Positions 57,957 through 64,000 of a DNA stretch of 64,000 bases are shown piece by piece. The notes under the pieces were generated by a model that did no database searches, had not been told where the DNA came from, and saw nothing but the letters and a program-made list of their open reading frames with translations. This stretch comes from Brachypodium distachyon (Eukaryota; Streptophyta; Magnoliopsida; Poales; Poaceae). Positions within the stretch are counted from its first letter, which is position 1; each line of letters begins with the position of its first letter. The position numbers and the translations under genes are program-made. The DNA is taken from assembly GCF_000005505.3 (NCBI RefSeq), contig NC_016131.3:34029001-34093000 (forward strand), read 5' to 3'.

Positions 57957-60900
57957 ATGGAGGGCGGTGAGGGTGAGATCGGGAGCAGCGGCGGGCATCT
58001 CGTGCCTCTCCTCGGCGGGCACGGCGGCGGCTTGGACGCGTCCCTCCTCCGCCGCTTATACGTTGGCCACTTCCTCGCCAGATGGGGCGCACGGTGCGCC
58101 TTCGATTGCCCTTTAATTGCTTGACTACTCATGCTAGCTGCTGCTTCCACCATGCGTAGCTGTATCAGCCGTTCCTTGTTGTTGCAGCATGTGGGAGTTC
58201 TCGGTGGGGCTGTACATGATCCGCATCTGGCCGGACTCCCTGCTCCTCGCGGCCGTCTACGGCGTCGTCGAGTCCTCCGCCGTCGCCGTCTTCGGCCCCA
58301 TGGTCGGCGCCCTCGTCGACAGGCTCACCTACCTTCAGGTTCATCACCCGAATCACGTCCTTCAGATTTTAACTACTGTATTTACGGACCATATTAACCA
58401 GATTGATACTCCCTCCGATTCTAAATTGTTGTCGAAATATTGCATGTATCTAAACGCTTTTTAAGAATAGATACATCATATTTGAGCAAATTTGAATTAA
58501 GAATTTAGCATCAAAGGAAGTAATCGGTTACATTTGATTCTCCTTTTAGACGTGGTATAATTACGTACCTACTGAGGATAATTGTTATGTCATTCGTGTG
58601 TTTTCCCCTAACAAAATCATGTAAAACTAGTAGCGATTGCGTAGGAAGATTCGCTGGTCTTGTTCCGTCCAGGGACTACACTGCCCACCGGAAAACCCCA
58701 AGATTTATCATGCATCATGACCACACCAGCTGCAAACCCACTAAAAACCGTCACCATGTGCTTGTGAACCTGAAAAAATAATACAACCATCTTCAATGCT
58801 CTTATCAAGGAAAACATTGTTTTCTCGACAAGAAGGACATTGCCCCTGACCTCAAGGGAAATAAGAAAACACTTTTCTATATATGCTACTGAATAATTCT
58901 TCATTTCTTTTTTCCTTTTTAAAAGGAAGGAAATCTCCCGCATCATCCATAGATGCACACAACTAACGTATTTTTAAATCCTCCGGCATGAAACTGTTCT
59001 CAAAGTTTACATCATGAATAACCGTCAAGTATATTACTGGTGCGCAACCCCAAACCAGTTAAAGAACTCTGGTATTGGTCTCCGTCCAGAACAATAGGGA
59101 CCAAGTACGAGCAAAGCCAGTGCATCACCCAAAGAATAACTCGCAAGAAATTAGATTTTTTGTCCTTGCTAAAACCACATCATTTCTGCAATTTCAAATT
59201 GACCAACAAATCGCATAAGCCTTTTTCATAAGGATAGGCGATTGAAGCGATTTACTCACCTCGCCCTAAGCCACCGTCCAAATAAATTAGCAATGCAATT
59301 AGAAGGTGGTAAATTAAATGACACAAACGGCTCTCCACACCAATCTCACCATTGGACATTGAAAAAGCAGATGTTGGTTGTTCTCATCTTGATCATAGAA
59401 AACACATTTTTTTTACAACCACCTTATTTCTCTTACCCAAGTTAACCTTTGTGAGAATAACCCCTTGACAACGGAACCATGCGAATTTTTTATTTTAAGT
59501 GGCACTTGAAGTTTCCAAATAACCATACGACGAAACTAACATTCAGAATTAATCAAACTTTGATAATACGACTTCACTAACAACACATCAGATGCAGACA
59601 ACACCCAAGCTAACGAGTCCGATTGGTCAACAAGTTGCACGGATCAAGTTTAGCACATAATTCTTCCGAAACTAACAACCTGGGACCAATAAAAACAAAT
59701 TTAGGAGGATTGAGTGCAATTCTAAACAGAGATGGAAAGTGTTCTTTGAGAGGAATTGGACCCAGCCACATATCCTCCCAAAAACACACATTAACACCAT
59801 GTTAACCGAAAACGTCACATGAGCGAAGTATTGTCTCATACGCAACAAACTCTTCTAGAAAGGGGAGTCCATTGTCCTCATAACCACCTGAGACAATGAT
59901 TTGGCATAGAGATATTTATTGTGCAATACCTCTGGCAACAATCCCTCCCCATCAAAAAATTTATACAATCATTTTCCCAAGAAACAAATATTCTTAATCT
60001 CCAAGTTTTCGGACCCCAACCCACCTTGGTCTTAGGGACAACAAACAATATCTCGTTTCGTAAGTTTATATTTTCACTTATGCTCATCACATTGTCAGAA
60101 AAACCAAGACTGCTAAAAGTCCAGCCTCTTAGCAACTCCGTTAGGAACCTCGAAAAACTACATCATAAATATCGGCAAGCTAGTAACGACAGAGTTAATT
60201 AGGATCAATCTGCCGCCACCGGAAAGAAGCTTGCCTTTCCAACGATAATGAAAGGAAACGATCCAACCCCGCACCGAAACAACGGTGCATATTGGGCCTC
60301 CGACTCTTTAACTTGCCCAAAGCAAAGAAAAATCACACTAGGAAAATTAATCTTCAAACCAGACAACTGCTTTTTTGACGAAAACTGCAGCGCTGATCCA
60401 ATTAATTAAGAGTTGGAAAATTTACATATGCTTGCGTTCAAAAGGAGACAAAGCTATAGAGAGAAGCTATCTAGAAAGAAAAAAACAGCAACATAGATCC
60501 ATCACCACAGTAATAGAAAAAATAGCACGGTCTGAGGAGTGCCCCTAACGTCATCGAAAGGCATCCCAACAATGGGTGACTTCAGTGTTATCGAAAGGCG
60601 CGACACACGGAGGCATAGCTGAAGGGTGTAAACCAGACCACTGTTTGAAGACACACAATAACATTTTGAGATAATTTGCTTTAGCCATATCATGCTCCGG
60701 AAAAATAACAGCGTACTAAAGAATAGAGACCTCACCATCAACCAAATGTGGAATAACCCCATTCAACCTCCCATTCATTTTGGCCCGCTTAATAATCACA
60801 ACCAACATATCTGCAACAATGTTGAACAGTACCTCCTGTTCCTGATTAACCACAGATAACTCCTCAATCGTTTCATGGAGGCAAGTATTCTTTTATTCCC

Positions 60901-63900
60901 TTGTGTTTGAGCATCATCAAATTGAAGAAAAAAAGATTTGCCTAATTTCATTAGCGAAGAAAGAGTTTAACAAAAGTGGTCAAAGATGACCAAACCTAAC
61001 ATGAAAGGATCAAAACCAAAAGTCTGCTCTCGCAACAAAAAATGCACCTTAGGTATTTAGCTCTGGCTAGCTAGCACACATCCATGCATGAGGCGGCCTC
61101 CCCTTTGATGCCAGCTAGGAAAAACGGGTGCCAGTCAAATTGTTAGCAAAGAGTCATGTATTGTGTTCATTCCAAAATTTCCACGAGACAAGCATGAGGA
61201 CCGAAGTGATTGTTTCCTTGATGCAGTGTATGGATGATCACACTAGAGTAACACTGGGCAGGGCAAATGGTGACACTGATGACTTAAACTGAAATATAAC
61301 TTATAAGTGGTGGGGGTCTAATTCAATACAACCCCCCTCCTTAAACTCAGAAGGGTAGGATAGTCTTTTCACGTTTTCTTTTTTCTTCCTACTCTTTACT
61401 TCGTTCTGCCTCCTTTCTCTCTCGCAAGGTATCCACTTTTCCGACGATCCCTCCGGTGAGAATGATCGGAATTGTGTCTTCTGCAACGCTGTGAAATTTC
61501 ATCGCGATCCAACGGTTAAATCTCCGGCAAATACCAAAATACCGAGTATTGTTCGGATTTCTTACGGCCATGCGTGATAGCACAATGTTCACATGTTTCC
61601 CGCTGATTCGAGCAATGTTTCAACGATCCCTTTGGTGGAATTGTGTGGAATTTTGTCTACTACAACAACGTGAAATTTCATTGCGATCCAACGGTGGAAT
61701 CTCCGGAAAATTTCAAAATACCTACCGATGTTTGGATTTCTCGCGACCGTGCGGGACATCACGAACATCCAACTTGTTTGCATGTTTGCTGATGCCTCAA
61801 GAAGTGTTTCGCAGATCCCTTCGGTGGGACTTTGCGGAATTTTGTCTACTATGACAATGTGAAATTTCATCGCGATCCAATGATGGAATCTCTGAAAAGC
61901 TTGGAAACACCGAGTGTTGTTTGGAATTCTCGCGCCCGTGCGGGACAGCACGAACATCCGACTTGTTCACCTGTTGCCCGCTGGCTAAAGAAATCTTTCG
62001 TCGATCCCTTCGCTGAGATTGTGTGGAATTGTGTATACTACTATCGCGTGAAATTTCATGACGATCCAACGGTGAAATCTCCGGAAAAATTAAAAACACC
62101 GAGTGTTGTTCGAAACCATACGAAAATGATAGAAGGAAATATAGTGTAATGTCCATTGTGCCTTTTTTATGAAGAGGCACGGAGTAATCTGTACCGTCAT
62201 TGTGTTTTTCATAAGAGCAGGGGGGTTGTATTGAATCAGAAGTGATAAGTGGTAGTATGGACTATGGAGAGGAACAATTAAAATTTATTCGGCGATAAAT
62301 TATGATCCAAATGGACATTCTGAGTGACCGAGTGTAGTTCACTAACTGCAGGTTTTGGGCCTCTGGCTGCTAGTTCAAAGCTTATCCTTCATCGTCGCTG
62401 GAGTCTCGGTGACCGCACTCCTTGTCTACGACAACCTGAAAGCCACAAGTTTTCCGGTCTTCGTGGCTCTGCTTGTGGTGACTAACGTGTCGGGCGCGCT
62501 TGCAGCGCTCTCAACTCTCGCCGGCACAATACTCATCGAGCGAGAATGGTAATATCCAGATCCAAACCTGCAACTTAAGTATGACATCACAAATTAGCTC
62601 CTTTGGTATATATTGTCATGCAGCGGTGTAGCGAATTTGAAAGAAGAAGAAAAAAAGCAAATCTGATGAGAATGTCATAATGCAGGGTGGTGGTGATTTG
62701 CAGCGGGCATCCGCCGGCGGTGCTGACCAAGACCAACTCGGTGATCCGGCGGATCGACCTGAGCTGCAAGCTGCTGGCGCCGGTCCTGTCCGGGTTCGTC
62801 ATCAGCTTCGTGTCGACGCAGGCCTCTGCGGTGGCGCTGGCGCTGTGGAACCTCGCCTCCGTGTGGCTCCAGTACTGGCTCTTCGTCTCCGTGTACACCG
62901 CCGTGCCCGCTCTCAGCGGGAACGTCCGGCTGAGAAGGGACACCGCAGAGGCAGCGCTGCTGTCGGCAGAGATCGTAGCGCCCGTGGCCCATGGGGATCA
63001 GGTGCACGGTCAGGACGCGTTGGATTGGCGGGTGAAGCTGACGAAGCAACTCTCCATCCTGCCGTGCTGGGATTCCTGGGCCGTGTACATGAGGCAGGAG
63101 GTGGTGCTCCCTGGTGTCGCTCTGGCTTTCCTCTATTTCAACGTCCTAAGGTACTCCAAAGTTATTCATGTAACGTGACCCAGCACATCATTCTTCTCTG
63201 TTGCAGCGTAAATAGCAATGGCAAGCTCTTGATGCATTTTTTGCAGTTTTGGTACGCTGATGACGGCGACTCTGGACTGGAAAGGCATCCCGGCGTACGT
63301 GATCAGCCTGGCTCGCGGGTTCAGCGCCATTATCGGGATCGCGGCGACGTTGCTGTACCCGGTGGTGCACTCCTGGGTGTCCACGCTCCGGACGGGGCTC
63401 TGGTCCATCTGGATGCAGTGGTGCTGCCTGCTGCTGTGCGTGGGGTCGATCTGGGTGGCCGGCGGCGTGGCCTCGGCGTGGGTGCTCATGGCCGGCGTCG
63501 CGGCGTCGCGGCTCGGGCTCTGGATGTTCGACCTGGCGCTCATGCAGCTGATGCAGGACAGTGTCCCGGACGCGGACCGGTGCGTCGTCGGAGGCGTGCA
63601 GAACTCTCTGCAGTCCATGTTCGACCTGCTCACCTACATCATGGGCATCGTCATCTCCGACCCCAGGGTAACACGGATCAGCTACTTCCTTTCAGTTAGT
63701 TTGTTTGTTGCAGCTAAACAAACGGCTACGATTGTTTTACCATTTCCAACGTGTTTGGACAACATCTGAAACAGGATTTCAGCGAGCTGATCGTGCTGTC
63801 CTTCTTCCTGGTGACCTGCGCGGCGCTCATGTACACGCTGCACGTCTACCGCGAGCGGAAGCACCTGTTCCACCTGGAAAAGATCTTCGCCAACATGGAC

Positions 63901-63906
63901 TGGTGA
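57957..63906 (+). CDS. Ferroportin/IREG-type metal exporter (SLC40), 6 exons, 500 aa
   Basis: Multi-pass membrane transporter of the ferroportin family; plant relatives export iron, cobalt or nickel across the plasma membrane or into the vacuole. Exons: 57957-58093, 58188-58338, 62352-62548, 62686-63150, 63247-63667, 63775-63906; all junctions are GT-AG and phases agree. Family blocks: YVGHFLARWGARMWEFSVGL (35-54), FGPMVGALVDRL, LAALSTLAGTILIEREW, VLTKTNSVIRRIDLSCKLLA, LPCWDSWAVYMRQEVVLPGV, and near the end GVQNSLQSMFDLLTYIMGI. About ten hydrophobic segments are visible and the ends are short. Length is normal for the plant family. At residue 45 the animal-type WGDRMW motif is WGARMW, so that metal-ligand Asp is Ala. 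Intron 2 is 4.0 kb and filled with transposons. Which membrane it serves cannot be told from the sequence. Confidence 0.95.
58409..58520. mobile_element. Stowaway MITE (112 bp) in ferroportin intron 2
   Basis: Starts CTCCCTCCGATTCTAAATTG and ends, reversed, CTTCCTTTGATGCTAAATTC, flanked by TA on both sides. Confidence 0.85.
58915..60369 (-). mobile_element. Degenerate LINE fragment in ferroportin intron 2
   Basis: On the minus strand it matches, block by block, the LINE fragment at 46575-47644, for example around AATTGACCAACAAATCGCAT (59200), GGTGGTAAATTAAATGACAC (59304) and the CTCTCCACACCAA block (59331). It extends further into the reverse transcriptase side. Its frame is destroyed by many stops. 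Confidence 0.8.
60370..61311. other. Rest of intron 2 before the MULE, probable LINE tail
   Basis: 60370-60440 (TTTTTTGACGAAAACTGCAG, then CTGATCCAATTAATTAAG) looks like the minus-strand 3' tail of another LINE abutting the previous one. Beyond about 60900 nothing was recognised. Confidence 0.4.
61312..62244. mobile_element. Mutator-like element (933 bp) carrying tandem repeats, in ferroportin intron 2
   Basis: ATAAGTGGT stands at 61303-61311 and 62245-62253, a perfect nine-base target duplication. Near the ends the 18-mer ATTCAATACAACCCCCCT (61321-61338) has its exact reverse complement at 62219-62236. The outermost nine bases of each end match only partly. Confidence 0.8.
61470..62115. repeat. 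Tandem repeat, four units of about 180-190 bp
   Basis: The motif GTGAAATTTCATCGCGATCC begins at 61491, 61670, 61859 and 62048, giving periods of 179, 189 and 189 bases. Units also share ATCTCCGG, TTGTTTGGATTTCTCGC, CGTGCGGGACA and GATCCCTTCGGTGG. Since 189 is a multiple of three, a minus-strand frame repeats the peptide FHRWIAMKFH. Confidence 0.92.
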
Positions 63907-64000
63907 GCAGAGCAACCTTTGTTTGCTACTGCCGGGTAAATTGTGAATTAAACTCATGGCGGACTTCCTCTTTTCCACTTTCTTTTCGGCTGTTGATGCA
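63907..64000 (+). other. Start of ferroportin 3' UTR
   Basis: Sequence after the stop codon to the window edge. No polyadenylation signal was identified within it. Confidence 0.6.

Noticed and set aside
61491..62070. CRISPR-like regularly spaced repeats
   Set aside because: Units are about 190 bp, contiguous and diverged, in a plant intron inside a MULE; not a repeat-spacer array.
62680..63699. A 339-codon plus-strand frame overlapping ferroportin exons 4-5
   Set aside because: It is a shifted-frame shadow that runs through a clear intron; the ferroportin frame carries all family motifs.

Overview
The window is nuclear DNA from a grass, most likely of the Pooideae (wheat, barley, Aegilops or Brachypodium type). 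The evidence is genes with GT-AG introns, GC-rich first exons, many short Stowaway elements ending in CTCCCTCCGT, Tourist-like and Mutator-like elements, L1-type LINEs and a Ty1-copia retrotransposon. No prokaryotic, organellar or viral gene was seen.

Four host genes can be assembled with consistent splice sites and reading frames. They are a GDSL esterase/lipase on the minus strand (15577-17199, 397 aa), a PPPDE/DeSI-like cysteine peptidase on the plus strand (25752-30025, 206 aa), a NAC transcription factor of the SND2/NAC073 type on the plus strand (37625-45244, 486 aa), and a ferroportin/IREG-type metal exporter of the SLC40 family on the plus strand (57957-63906, 500 aa). They show no sign of acting in one pathway. 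This is an ordinary gene-sparse chromosome arm with islands between repeats.

Layout: 1-6241 is a decayed copia element whose 5' LTR is cut by the window edge. 7001-14812 is repeat territory: Helitron ends and a large element with TGTAA/TTACA ends. 15-17 kb is the GDSL gene. 19-25 kb holds two related foldback MITEs, a 3.6 kb LINE with a 15 bp target duplication, and a Mutator-type MITE. 25.7-30 kb is the DeSI gene. 31-37 kb is AT-rich and contains two separate local duplications and a CACTA end. 37.6-45.2 kb is the NAC gene, with a 1.4 kb Helitron in its last intron. 46-57 kb is a dense nest of DNA transposons, several with intact target duplications. 58-64 kb is the ferroportin gene, whose 4 kb second intron contains a Stowaway, a LINE remnant and a Mutator-like element carrying four tandem repeats.

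I found no convincing undescribed biological system. The most useful observations are the precise transposon boundaries, the tandem-repeat-bearing MULE in the ferroportin intron, the two cryptic local duplications at 32-34 and 36-37 kb, and substitutions at key residues of the GDSL and ferroportin proteins.
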